Origin: Pelagomonas calceolata
Taxonomy: Eukaryota; Sar; Pelagophyceae; Pelagomonadales; Pelagomonadaceae
DNA: 64,000 nt
NCBI GenBank assembly: GCA_918797485.1
Contig: CAKKNE010000004.1
Coordinates: 3,658,001-3,722,000, forward strand
Direction of reading: 5' to 3'
Each line of letters begins with the position of its first letter. Position 1 is the stretch's first letter. Positions 18,770 to 27,581 of this stretch are shown here, piece after piece. The translations under genes were made by a program, and so were the position numbers. The notes under the pieces were generated by a model. The model was not told where the DNA came from, ran no database searches, and saw only the letters and a program-made list of their open reading frames with translations.

Positions 18770-19090
18770 CAAGTGTGCACTTTTGTAGACACGCTCGTGA
18801 ACAAGCTCCGCGCCGACAAGATGTGCAAGGGCTGTTCGCCGCCGCCGCCTGTGCGGAAATCAACCAGCGGGGACGACGCTTCGATGGCGTGGGGCGCCTG
18901 AAGTTTGATTCCGCACAGGCCGCCGCACCGCTTCTTCCGCGGGAACGAGGGCCACCCGCGGCCGCGGTGCTTCAACATCCACGAGGTCAAGCCCCACCCG
19001 TCGCTCTGGGAGACGATGACGGGGCTCTGGCGGGGCAAGGGCAAGAAGTCCTTGATCAACGCCGCGATCTACCTCGAGACGCACGAGTAG
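18770..19090 (+). pseudogene. 5'-truncated sulfotransferase paralogue
   Basis: Only the C-terminal end of a sulfotransferase-like gene. After removing introner E (18841-18918) it reads DKMCKGCSPPPHRFF then GHPRPRCFNIHEVKPHPSLW, matching the end of the 17161 gene (GTCAGCERPPADFF...HPRPRCFGVQDV). It ends in a TAG at 19088 after an extended tail with GLWRGKGKKS. Upstream, the frame meets a TAG at 18767 and no PAPS-binding loop is present. Either it is a truncated duplicate or a CATAG 3' splice site at 18769 joins it to an unseen exon; the former is likelier. Confidence 0.65.
18849..18918 (+). mobile_element. Short introner element E (70 bp)
   Basis: Ends CTGTGCGGAAATCAACC and GTTTGATTCCGCACAG with a perfect 8-bp duplication GCCGCCGC at 18841-18848 and 18919-18926. 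Excision of 18841-18918 (GC...AG) restores the reading frame of the paralogue fragment. The full-length paralogue has no insert at the matching site. Confidence 0.85.
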
Positions 19091-19215
19091 GCCCCGCCGC
19101 GCGCGGAACACCGCGCGGCTGGTGGGTATGTCCCGCGAAAGGTAATTTGCTTCGTTGGCTAGATCTACTTGCTTCATCCGGGTAGAAATTTTAAGATAAA
19201 ATTATTACGTGGTAC

Positions 19216-20802
19216 CTAGTGCGACGGCGGGTCGTCGTCGCGGAAGAGCGGGTCGTCGTCGACGGATTCCGATTTCTTGAGCCGCGTTTCTTTTTGACCG
19301 TCGGGATTGGGACACTTCCGCAGCAGCTCGAAGCGCTTCTCGTCGCACCCATAAACCTTGGGCTCGAGCTTGATGACCGTGTTTAAAGGAATGGACACGT
19401 ACGGCGCCTCCTCGCGCGGCATGTCCATGAGGTACGCGTACAATAGCCGCAAAATACCTTGATGGGCCACGATCAACAACGGTTCCCTATGCCTATCCAT
19501 CTCGAAGACCATCTGATCGAGCCGATGGATCATGTCTAGGTAACTCTCGCCCCTTGGATACCTGTACGCCAGCTTGTCGTTCTGCCTTCTCCTGAATTCG
19601 TCGGGGTAGTGTTTTTCTATTTCTTCGTAGGTCATCCCGTCGCACACCCCCGCAAATAATTCATCGAGATTCGACCAGGCGACCGGTCGGAGCTGCACCC
19701 ACTCCTGCGCATGATCGACGTCGTCCTGGTCATAATCAATGGTGATGGAGTGGTGCGAGATGTATCTAGCTGTTTCTCGCGTCCTTCTGAGTGTGGAGGT
19801 CCAGAGCCGCGCGGGCCGCTCGCCCTTTTCTCCTTTCGTGACCTCATCTCTACAAAACCTTGCTAGAGCCTTCGCGTAGGCGTCGCCGAGCGGCGATAGG
19901 CCGGAGTCGCCGCCGATCTTCCCCAAGACATTATACTCGCTCTGCCCGTGTCTTGACAGATAAAAGGCGTGCGGCTCCATGTGTAGGTGGCTCAAAAACT
20001 GGATCAACCGAGAAGGAAGAAACCCTCGGACGTTGTTGATCACGAACCGCCGACAATCGACGATCTTGATCCAGGACCGGTTCTTCTCGACGCCGTTCGT
20101 AGAAGGCGCGTCGATGGTCTCGTACGTCGACTCGTAGGCCGCGACCCTCGCCCGGAAGTCGCGCGTCGCCTCGTCCACGGGAATACCGACATAATCCGGC
20201 GTGCCCAGCTTACAATGCCTTATATTCCTCTCGACGGTCTCGGGGTCCGTGCAGACGCTCTCGATCATGATGATTTTGACTTCTAAGGATTTGAGGGTCT
20301 GGATGGCGTACTGGCGCTTCGCGAGCGTCGAGTGCGTGCCATCTAAAATAGCTACGCGTCCATCATTTGCCTCCGCGACCCACTCCTTGAGGTCTTTTAA
20401 AGCAGCATCCGTCGCCGCCTTGCGCTGCTTCAAGCCCACGGGATTCGCGGGGTCGAACCAGGCCGCGTCGTGGTGCGGCCCGTGGAGCTCCCTTCTATAA
20501 TTCCCGATGTTGAATACTCTTACAGAAGCTGCATGAAAAAATTCCAGGTATCGACAGATCTTCCTTGCAATAAATGTCTTTCCTCTCGCGGGCAGTCCGA
20601 CTAAAATGAGCACAAGTTTGTCCGAGGGCGTCCTATATTTATTCGTATTGGGCGCCACGTCCAACAGCACGGGGTTATCGCGCGGCGACGACGCGCCCGG
20701 CGGCAGCTGGGGCACGGGATTATCTACGATGGTCTTGCGTTGTTGTACAGGAGAACTGTCCTTGATGCTAGATTGCGAGAGCTGCCTGCTGAGGGCGGAC
20801 AT
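19216..20802 (-). CDS. 6-phosphofructo-2-kinase / fructose-2,6-bisphosphatase
   Basis: 528 residues from the ATG at 20802; the open frame extends upstream without an ATG. The kinase domain has the Walker A loop GLPARGKT (about residues 69-76), NIGNYRR and DGTHSTLAKRQ. The phosphatase domain has the phosphohistidine motif LSRHGQSEYN (about 283), TSTLRRTRETA, and the second histidine in VAHQGILRLLYAYL. Both halves look intact, so the enzyme should make and break fructose-2,6-bisphosphate, the regulator of glycolysis against gluconeogenesis, in the cytosol. The N-terminal 60 residues are Ser/Pro-rich and could be regulatory. Codons are less GC-biased than in neighbours. Confidence 0.95.
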   Translation of the reverse strand: MSALSRQLSQSSIKDSSPVQQRKTIVDNPVPQLPPGASSPRDNPVLLDVAPNTNKYRTPSDKLVLILVGLPARGKTFIARKICRYLEFFHAASVRVFNIGNYRRELHGPHHDAAWFDPANPVGLKQRKAATDAALKDLKEWVAEANDGRVAILDGTHSTLAKRQYAIQTLKSLEVKIIMIESVCTDPETVERNIRHCKLGTPDYVGIPVDEATRDFRARVAAYESTYETIDAPSTNGVEKNRSWIKIVDCRRFVINNVRGFLPSRLIQFLSHLHMEPHAFYLSRHGQSEYNVLGKIGGDSGLSPLGDAYAKALARFCRDEVTKGEKGERPARLWTSTLRRTRETARYISHHSITIDYDQDDVDHAQEWVQLRPVAWSNLDELFAGVCDGMTYEEIEKHYPDEFRRRQNDKLAYRYPRGESYLDMIHRLDQMVFEMDRHREPLLIVAHQGILRLLYAYLMDMPREEAPYVSIPLNTVIKLEPKVYGCDEKRFELLRKCPNPDGQKETRLKKSESVDDDPLFRDDDPPSH

Positions 20803-20960
20803 GGCTTTTGCTTTGCTGAGCCGCGGCTGCTGCAATTTTCGAACGGTGCTCGCACAGTGGCCGAACGCGCGATATGTACAGTACTTCTGCTGCCTCAGAA
20901 ACGGCCAAGCGACGCAAGATCCTCCTTGCTCGCCTTGGATGCCCTTGATTATAAATTCGA

Positions 20961-20984
20961 GCTAGCGGCCGGTAAGGCACTAGC
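20961..20984 (+). promoter_or_regulatory. Bipartite promoter element, copy 5
   Basis: GCTAGCGG, spacer CCGG, TAAGGCACTAGCA. It points toward the plus-strand gene at 21202. It sits in the 399-base divergent gap 20803-21201, which otherwise lacks recognisable features. Confidence 0.55.
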
Positions 20985-21201
20985 AAACAAGGAACCCGTC
21001 GGGCACTCGTTGTCTGCCCGCCGAGGAGCTGCCAGGGCCCTCCGCAGACCCGTAGTTGCACAGCCCCGAACCATCACTTCTTGTTTAGAGTTTGGGGTCA
21101 CAGGTTGTTTAAAGCGGCTGCCCCGCTGCGATGCATGGTGCAAAGTAGTGCACGCGTGGGTCGTCGAACGAATTGCACTTGATCAGAGTGCAAAAACGAC
21201 C

Positions 21202-22248
21202 ATGGCAACGACCACAACCAACGACGACCCCCTGGTGGACCGCCTCGCGCGCGCGCTCGCGCGGACGGATGTCCGCGCGGACGGCCCGACCGTAGATAGA
21301 GTGCAGCGCGCGCTGCGCGACTGGCGGGACGAGGACTTTGAGAACATGAGACCAATGCGCCAGTCCAAAAAAACCGCGACGCCGTACGAGGTCTGGAGGG
21401 CGGCGCAGACCACCGCACAACCGAAAAAGACGAAGGTCCTCGACGCCCGGGCGCGCCGTCAATTGGTAGAACGCCTCGACGCCGCTAATAAACAACGCAC
21501 GGAGAACGCCGAGCGGCGACGGGCCGCGGCGCTCGGCGAGGAGCTGCGAAGCACGCCCTTCGCGCCGCAGCTCAACGCGCGAAGTTTAAAGTCGACGCGG
21601 CCGGGCGTCGCGGAGACGAGCGCGACGGCGTTGCAACGGCGCGAAGCAAAAGCGCAGAAGGTTAGAGAAAGACGGCACGAGATCGAAAGGCGCGAGTGCA
21701 CGTTTGCGCCGACCTTCGCGGCGGCCAAGACGTCCTCCAAAATATATAAAAGGGCGCGCGGCGCGGCGCCGCGCACGCCCGCGGACCGCGCGGCCTTCCA
21801 GGCCGCGGCGCGCGCGAAGACGGAGCGCATGCGGCAGCGGCAGGAAGAGGCCGAAATTGCCCAGACGCCCTTCGCGCCGCGACTCAACGGCGCATCCATG
21901 AAGATCGCCGCGTCGCTGCGCGCGTCGGGCGCCTGCGCCGTGGACCCGCGGTCGCGGACGACGACGACGTCGCCGCGGCGGACGCGGCGCGTCCACGTGG
22001 ACGAGGCCGCGACGTTCGCTCCCCAAATCTCCGAGCGCGCAAAACGGTACGCGCCCGCCGTGAAGGACGTCCATAACCGGCTCTACGCGAAGACGGAGGC
22101 GCGGTTCCCGCGGTCGCCGCGCGGGGCGGCCGCGCCCGAGCCGGCGCCCGTGGCGGTCCTCGCGTACGGCCGCGACGTCGACGAGATCCTCGGCCTCGTC
22201 GCGACGGCGTTCCGCTCGCGGCCGCCTCCCGGGGAGGCGTGGACGTGA
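21202..22248 (+). CDS. FAP-motif repeat protein, possible flagellar/cytoskeletal
   Basis: 348 residues from the ATG at 21202; the upstream open frame to 20740 overlaps the promoter and is not supported. The protein is basic and helical with repeated short motifs: TPFAPQLNARSLK, CTFAPTFAAAK, TPFAPRLNGASMK and ATFAPQISERAK, each about 60-100 residues apart. Repeats of this (T/C)FxPxxN type are common in protist ciliary and cytoskeletal proteins, but I cannot name an orthologue. The coding start is followed at once by a Thr run (MATTTTNDD). Confidence 0.65.
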   Translation: MATTTTNDDPLVDRLARALARTDVRADGPTVDRVQRALRDWRDEDFENMRPMRQSKKTATPYEVWRAAQTTAQPKKTKVLDARARRQLVERLDAANKQRTENAERRRAAALGEELRSTPFAPQLNARSLKSTRPGVAETSATALQRREAKAQKVRERRHEIERRECTFAPTFAAAKTSSKIYKRARGAAPRTPADRAAFQAAARAKTERMRQRQEEAEIAQTPFAPRLNGASMKIAASLRASGACAVDPRSRTTTTSPRRTRRVHVDEAATFAPQISERAKRYAPAVKDVHNRLYAKTEARFPRSPRGAAAPEPAPVAVLAYGRDVDEILGLVATAFRSRPPPGEAWT

Positions 22249-22582
22249 GTAATCTAATTTCTAGTATGTCGATGCACGCTAATTAATAACGAAGAGCGCA
22301 AGCCTCGCCGGCCCCTGTTTGCCCTGGTTGTGCAGGTTTGCGCACCAATTCACGTGCCGTAGTGCTTTTTGGAGGCGAGCTGCACGCAGCTGGCAGCTTT
22401 ACGCTCCCCCAAGTGCGTCGCCCGCTGGACTGCACCCAGGAGGGCTTAGTGCAGTTACGAGCAGCGCGGCGGAGCTCCCCGGCGCGTCGCCCTGAGAACA
22501 GCAACAGAGAGCGCATAGTGCAGCTACGCGCAGCGCGGGTCGCCGCAGCGCCGTTGAGCAGCGCAGGGCGCCGCAGCGAGCC
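22249..22582. other. Intergenic region before the Cbf5 gene
   Basis: 334 bases between two plus-strand genes. Contains a short AT-rich stretch (22249-22290), presumably the 3' end of the previous gene, then GC-rich leader. No bipartite element, RNA gene or repeat was found. Confidence 0.3.
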
Positions 22583-23911
22583 ATGGGCGGCGATAAGAAA
22601 GAAAAGAAGAGCAAGAAGAAGGACAAGGCCGACGAGGGCGGCCTCGTCATCGCCCCGTCGTCCGTCACGCCGAAGCTCGACACGTCGGGCTGGCCGCTGC
22701 TGCTCAAGAACTACGACAAGTTGAATGTGCGGACGGCGCACTACACGCCCATCCCCGCGGGCTGCTCGCCGCTCAAGCGGCCGCTCGCCGAGTATTTGAG
22801 ATATGGCTGCATCAACCTGGACAAGCCCGCGAACCCGTCGTCGCACGAGGTCGTCGCCTGGATCAAGCGAATTTTGAGAGTCGAAAAAACGGGTCACAGC
22901 GGCACGCTGGACCCGAAGGTGACGGGGTGCCTCATCGTCTGTGTCGACCGGGCGACGCGCCTCGTGAAGAGCCAGCAGGGCGCGGGCAAGGAGTACGTCG
23001 CAGTGCTGCGGCTGCACGGCCCCTGCGCCGAGACGAAGGTGAAGCGCGCCGTCGAGACGCTCCAGGGCGCTTTGTTCCAGCGGCCGCCGTTGATTTCGGC
23101 CGTGAAGCGGCAATTGAGAATTAGGACCGTCTACGCTTCCACATTACTCGAGTACGACGCGGAACGCCACCTCGCGGTCTTCCACGTCAAGTGCGAGGCG
23201 GGGACGTACATCCGAACGCTCTGCGTCCACCTCGGGCTGCTCTGCGGCACGGGCGGCCACATGCAGGAGCTGAGGCGGGTGCGGTCCGGCGCGATGGACG
23301 AGAACCGGCACCTGTGCACGATGCACGATGTTTTAGATGCGCAGCATCATTTTGATGCGACGAAGGACGAGTCCTACCTGCGGCGCGTCGTGCTGCCGCT
23401 CGAAATCCTGCTGACGGGGTTCAAGCGGCTGGTCGTGAAGGACTCTGCCGTGAACGCGATCTGCTACGGCGCGAAGCTCATGCTGCCCGGCTTACTACGC
23501 TTCGCCGACGACATCGACGTGAACGAAGAGGTCGTGCTGATGACGACGAAGGGCGAGGCCATCGCCATCGGTATCGCGATGATGACGACGTCGGTCATGG
23601 CCGACTGCGACCACGGCGCCGTCGCGCGCGTCAAGCGCGTGATCATGGAGCGCGACACGTACCCGCGCAAGTGGGGCCTCGGGCCCATGGCGACGAAGAA
23701 AAAGGCACTCGTCGCGGAGGGCAAAGTCCACAAGAACGCGGCCTACCCGGCGCCCCTCGAGGCGTCCTACGACGCGAAAGATGCCACGCCCGCCGACGAC
23801 GAGGCCGCGCGCAAGGCCGAAAAGAAGGCGAAGAAGGCCAAGAAGAAGGCGCTCGAGGGCGGCGAGGAGAAGGAGAAGAAGAAAAAGAAGAAGAAGAAGA
23901 GCGATGACTAG
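22583..23911 (+). CDS. CBF5: Cbf5/dyskerin, H/ACA snoRNP pseudouridine synthase
   Basis: 442 residues. Basic N-terminus, dyskerin-like N-terminal domain, then the TruB catalytic core with [18 protein letters not shown] and the catalytic aspartate in [11 protein letters not shown] (about residue 109). The C-terminal PUA domain spans about 280-370 ([20 protein letters not shown]...[13 protein letters not shown]). The C-terminus is a Lys-rich nuclear/nucleolar tail of the KKEKK type. The enzyme isomerises uridine in rRNA and snRNA guided by H/ACA RNAs, with Nop10, Nhp2 and Gar1, and also sits in telomerase RNP in some lineages. Length and motifs match the family. Single exon. Confidence 0.96.
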   Translation: MGGDKKEKKSKKKDKADEGGLVIAPSSVTPKLDTSGWPLLLKNYDKLNVRTAHYTPIPAGCSPLKRPLAEYLRYGCINLDKPANPSSHEVVAWIKRILRVEKTGHSGTLDPKVTGCLIVCVDRATRLVKSQQGAGKEYVAVLRLHGPCAETKVKRAVETLQGALFQRPPLISAVKRQLRIRTVYASTLLEYDAERHLAVFHVKCEAGTYIRTLCVHLGLLCGTGGHMQELRRVRSGAMDENRHLCTMHDVLDAQHHFDATKDESYLRRVVLPLEILLTGFKRLVVKDSAVNAICYGAKLMLPGLLRFADDIDVNEEVVLMTTKGEAIAIGIAMMTTSVMADCDHGAVARVKRVIMERDTYPRKWGLGPMATKKKALVAEGKVHKNAAYPAPLEASYDAKDATPADDEAARKAEKKAKKAKKKALEGGEEKEKKKKKKKKSDD

Positions 23912-24308
23912 CTTCGCGCTCTGTTTGGGTAAGGAGGCGGGTATCCTATTTCTCTGGTACGGTGCTGGGACTCGTGGCCCACCGGGTCCTGCGTCCGTAG
24001 ATTGCGTCCGTCGCGCGCGTTGCGCCGCTCCGTCACGTAGTTGGAGTCATGGGCGCCCAGGTCGATGCCAGGCCATTGTAATGCTCCGCGTCTAGACCCG
24101 TATCGACCTGAGGACTGGAGTAGGACCGGAGGACTATGTCCCGTGCCGGGGACCCGAAAAAAAAAAAGAGGGGGCTCAAAAACTCGAACCGGTAGCGCGA
24201 CCAAAAGAGGCAGCATATCCGCCACCGTAACGCTGCCCCAGCACGGCCACACGCGGACGAGGCCATCGAACGGTCAGCCGCACGCCAGGGGCTGCCCCAC
24301 ACGCAACA
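23912..24308. other. Intergenic region with an A-run
   Basis: 397 bases between plus-strand genes. It has an 11-12 base A-run near 24157-24168 (a T-run on the minus strand) next to a small hairpin. A tRNA-like reading was tested and rejected. No promoter element copy is seen. Confidence 0.3.
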
Positions 24309-25928
24309 ATGGCCGCGGCAGCCGCCGAAGCGGACGCCAAAATAATGGCCGAGAAGTTACCAGAAGGAAACATGAAGGTGCTGGTCGACGTCGGCGGCGC
24401 GGGCTTAAGTAGGAGACGCATGGAGATCCCCGTCGGCCCGGGCACGCAATCGTTAAAATGGCTTGGTTTGGTCGCGGCTCAGCGCCACGCTTTGCTCGCG
24501 AAGCACACGAAGACGGGGCGACGATCAAAGCAAGGGGCGCAGCCCGACGAGGGCCAGGGCTTCTTCCTGCCCGAGGACATGATAGGGCCCGGTGGTCGTT
24601 TAGCGCCGACGTCTATCATTCGGGACGTGATTCGGGAGGGCGACGTCATCCAGGTCGACCTCCAAACATCAGTAGAGCTCGACGAGATCAACGCGCCGGT
24701 CCAGACGCCCTGGCAGGTCGCGGCCTTTGAGTGCGGCGCCGCGGGCGCGCAGCGGCGGCGCGGCATTGAAAGTAGAGAGGCCATCGCGGCGCACGAGGCG
24801 TCGATCAAGGCCGAGGTCGACGCGCGGATCGAGGGCGACGAGAGGTACCGAAGGGCCTACGCGGCGTCGGCGTTAGCGTTGAGACGGCACGTGCCGCCGC
24901 CCGGGACGGATTATCATGTCGTCGTGGCGGGGCGGCTCGTGGACCAGGCGGACTTGGACGCGGCGCTCGACCTCGACTGGCCGGTTTTAGAAAGAGCTCT
25001 CTCGGACTTGAAATGCCCCGTGTCGGGGACGGCCTCGGAGGCGTTCCGCGACGATCTGCAGGAGGTTTATGGGGATCTGAACGCCGTCTTCTGCCTCTAC
25101 GCGGGCCTGGGCCGCGTCGGCGCGCCGCACGGCGCGACGCCGCGGGACCTCGCGCACGTCGCGCACGCGTGCCGCCTCGCGCTCGTGCGCTACGGCGCCG
25201 AGGACCGGCGCGCGGACCGGGACCGCGTCCACCAGACCTTCGAGGGCGCGCGGCGCGGGCGCTTCGCCGAAGCGAAGGAATGTGATGAGGAGGATGACGC
25301 GGCGACGGTCACGACGCCGGCGGCGCTGCTGTCGCGGGCCGAGTTCGTCGCGGCGCTGATCGCGCTGGCGCGGTCCGCGGACCCCGGGGCGCCGACGCTG
25401 CTGGACGAAGCGCAAGGCGACGACGACGTCCACGGCGAGGGGCCCAAGAAAACGACGCGGCCGGCGCCGTCCTCGACCATCGACGCGCTCGAGGTCCTGG
25501 CGACGCGCCACGTCGCGCCGCTGCTCGCGCGGCGGCGCGAATCGGTAGTAGCGTGCTTCGACGGCGCGGCGATCCAGGACGCGGTCTTCGAGCGCCAGGC
25601 GCCGCTGCGCCGGGCCTTCGACCACTACGCCGACGGCGACGGGATGACCCTCGCCGGCTTCGGGTCCGTGGTCCGCGCGTCGAGCCTCGGCGAGCTCGTG
25701 CTCGCTGATGAGGAGGAGGGCGACCGGGCCCTCGACGACCGCTGCCGCGCGGCGTTCCGGGGCGCGCAGGGCGCGCCGGCAGGCGTCCTGGCGCTCGACG
25801 CGCTCGTCTTCGGCGAGTTCCTCGAGGCGTACTGCGCCGCGGCCGCGGACCTGCTCGGGGCCGAGTCGTGCGAGCGGGGCATGCTGCTCGGGCTGGACCT
25901 GCTCTGCGATTTGAGCATGAAGCTATAG
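24309..25928 (+). CDS. Unknown 539-residue protein with ubiquitin-like N-terminus
   Basis: ATG at 24309. Residues 20-120 (MKVLVDVGGAGLSRRRMEIP...DVIREGDVIQVDLQ) have the strand pattern of a ubiquitin-like or similar beta-grasp domain. The rest is helical and acidic, with LLSRAEFVAALIALAR (about 340) and FGEFLEAYCAAAADLLG near the C-terminus, which look like degenerate EF-hand-type helices without clear calcium loops. No catalytic motif is seen. Proteins of this build are common in algal flagellar proteomes, but that link is only a guess. Clear coding bias and an uninterrupted frame support the gene. Confidence 0.6.
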   Translation: MAAAAAEADAKIMAEKLPEGNMKVLVDVGGAGLSRRRMEIPVGPGTQSLKWLGLVAAQRHALLAKHTKTGRRSKQGAQPDEGQGFFLPEDMIGPGGRLAPTSIIRDVIREGDVIQVDLQTSVELDEINAPVQTPWQVAAFECGAAGAQRRRGIESREAIAAHEASIKAEVDARIEGDERYRRAYAASALALRRHVPPPGTDYHVVVAGRLVDQADLDAALDLDWPVLERALSDLKCPVSGTASEAFRDDLQEVYGDLNAVFCLYAGLGRVGAPHGATPRDLAHVAHACRLALVRYGAEDRRADRDRVHQTFEGARRGRFAEAKECDEEDDAATVTTPAALLSRAEFVAALIALARSADPGAPTLLDEAQGDDDVHGEGPKKTTRPAPSSTIDALEVLATRHVAPLLARRRESVVACFDGAAIQDAVFERQAPLRRAFDHYADGDGMTLAGFGSVVRASSLGELVLADEEEGDRALDDRCRAAFRGAQGAPAGVLALDALVFGEFLEAYCAAAADLLGAESCERGMLLGLDLLCDLSMKL

Positions 25929-25965
25929 CATCTGGTTAATTTTCGCCGGAATTAATACACTAACA

Positions 25966-26733
25966 TTACAGGAGCTCGCTTCGGAGGAGAGGCAGCCAGC
26001 GCGCCGCCTCGCGCCGCTTCCGCGAGTCGCGCGGATGATTCGCGACGTCCTCGACCCATTGTGTGTGGTGTTTGACGTATGAGCGGCGCGCGGCATCGGC
26101 GCTCGGGAGACCCACAAGCAACTCCGTATCGGACGGCGCGGCGGCCGCGTCGCGGTCGGCCCGGATCGTGACGAGCAAACGACGCCCGTTCGGCCGCTGG
26201 TTGGGTCCGTTGTCGTCTAACCAGCGTTCCTCGGCGACGCCGTAGCCGTTCTTCGCGAGCGTTTCGCGCAGGCTCCGCACGTTGCCGATCCAGCACTGAG
26301 CTGGTTGGAGCACAAAGCGCCGCGGCGGTGGCGCGGGGCCAGCACAAGCGCCTTCGACGACGGCCGAGGCGGTACGAGGTCCAACGCCGGCGACGATTGC
26401 GGTCTCGCACCATTCCAAGCGTTCGTCCGCCTGGACCGCCGCGACGCCGTCGCCGAGCACGTACGCCGCCGGTTCGAGGCCGCGCTCCGCGAAATGGCGC
26501 CGGCAACCGTCCAGTGGGGCCTCTGCAACGTCGACGGCCGCGACGGTGCGACCCCTGTCTGCGAGCTCTGCGGCCAGGTAGCCGTGATCGCAACCAACGT
26601 CCGCGACGAGGCCTCTCGGCAACGTGCCGTCCGCGAAGGGTCGCTCCGCGAGGTCGAGGCAGTGTGTGAGGCGCGCGCCAAGCAACGCGGCTGCTGGCGT
26701 CGCAATGAATAGTAGTATGTGCAGCAGCAGCAT
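25966..26733 (-). CDS. TrmK-like tRNA (adenine-N1) methyltransferase with signal sequence
   Basis: 255 residues. The N-terminus MLLLHILLFIATPAAALLG is hydrophobic and signal-like. The Rossmann SAM-binding motif LVADVGCDHGYLAAEL (about residue 42) and VLGDGVAAVQADE, ETAIVAGVGPRTASAVVE, and RRFVLQPAQ...LRETLAKNGYGVAEE follow the order seen in bacterial TrmK (COG2384), which methylates A22 of tRNA. A bacterial-type enzyme with a targeting peptide suggests action in the plastid or mitochondrion. The first catalytic motif has DVGCDHGYL, as expected. It starts divergently from the RNase kappa gene. Confidence 0.75.
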   Translation of the reverse strand: MLLLHILLFIATPAAALLGARLTHCLDLAERPFADGTLPRGLVADVGCDHGYLAAELADRGRTVAAVDVAEAPLDGCRRHFAERGLEPAAYVLGDGVAAVQADERLEWCETAIVAGVGPRTASAVVEGACAGPAPPPRRFVLQPAQCWIGNVRSLRETLAKNGYGVAEERWLDDNGPNQRPNGRRLLVTIRADRDAAAAPSDTELLVGLPSADAARRSYVKHHTQWVEDVANHPRDSRKRREAARWLPLLRSELL

Positions 26734-26873
26734 GGCAGTGGGAAGCTTAAACGTACGTAGCGCTCATCGTAGCGTCAGCACTCTCAGAATGCAGCAAAGC
26801 GTGTGATTTTTACTGCTCTCTCGCGACGTGTGCGTGCCCGTCGAGCAAGTTTGAGCTTTGCACTACTGAGGAG

Positions 26874-26898
26874 CGCTAGTGTCTTACTGGACGCTAGC
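26874..26898 (-). promoter_or_regulatory. Bipartite promoter element, copy 6
   Basis: On the minus strand: GCTAGCG, spacer TCCAG, TAAGACACTAGCG. It points toward the TrmK-like gene, ATG at 26733. It lies in the divergent gap 26734-27086, otherwise empty of recognisable features. Confidence 0.55.
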
Positions 26899-27086
26899 TT
26901 CCGGGCCATCGATAAAATCGGGGCCAGGCGGTGTAGCCAGACGATACAAAGGAACGATTGACAGCAACCACAGCCCAGACGAAATGGGCGGGCCTGGGCC
27001 TCGCACTTTAGCAGCGTCCGGACACACCCGACGCTCAACCACAGCCTCCTCCACCGATGCAGCGGCTGCGAACCGCGGTCGCATCG

Positions 27087-27442
27087 ATGGGCGCGGTTTG
27101 CGGCGAGAAGTCGCAGCGACGGCGCAGACCTCAACCATCGCTCACACAGGCGCGGTCGGCTGCGCGAAGTGCTGCACCGTCTTCGCGACGTCGGGCGTGC
27201 TCTTCCTCTGCCTCATCGGCACGCTGCTGACGAAGCAGCCGCTCTACGTCCTCGGCGTCGACGACCCCGAGGCGGCCGCGAAGAGCGTCTTCGACGCGGC
27301 GTGGATGTACTTCGCTGTCCTCGCCGCGAGCTTCGGCGTGCTTTTCTGGGACCGCGCTGAGCAGCGCCGCCGGCCGGTCGGCCGGCGGCCCGGCATGCCG
27401 GAGTACGGCGCGATCTCGCACAAGGACGACGACGACCTATGA
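27087..27442 (+). CDS. Ribonuclease kappa (RNase K) family membrane protein
   Basis: Proposed exons 27087-27090 (ATGG) and 27150-27442 give 98 residues, the usual length for RNase kappa. The spliced start is MGAVGCAKCCTVFATSGVLF. Two transmembrane helices follow (GVLFLCLIGTLLTKQPLYV and YFAVLAASFGVLFW), then a short basic/acidic tail. Members are small two-pass proteins linked to V-ATPase and endosomes in animals. Without the intron the frame would lack an ATG for the CAKCC block. The Cys-rich start matches the family. Confidence 0.7.
27099..27149 (+). mobile_element. Probable short introner (51 bp), start-codon intron
   Basis: Flanks GCGCGGTT (27091-27098) and GCGCGGTC (27150-27157) match at seven of eight positions. 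The right end is CTCACACAG; the left end TGCGGCGAGAAGTC is only weakly like the family and resembles element C. The intron 27091-27149 is GC...AG directly after ATGG. Confidence 0.55.
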
Positions 27443-27581
27443 GGCGCCTCTACCTCCCTGTATAACTAGACCGTGTGAAGTATTCGAGCAGCAGCTCGAG
27501 CAAGCTCGAGCAGCGCGTCCGTCGGGGCTTTTCCGTATTCTCAGGCTAGCACAAGTCACTTATTACACAGGTGCGGCCCAA

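Noticed and set aside
18415-19059. Single 214-codon minus-strand gene
   Set aside because: The first 105 codons are antisense to the sulfotransferase fragment and introner E; only the part from the ATG at 18744 looks independent.
24150-24245. Possible tRNA or Pol III unit on the minus strand: GGTTCGAGT followed by a run of T
   Set aside because: The T-arm does not pair around the loop, no A box or acceptor stem of the right length fits, and only the B-box-like word and the T-run match.
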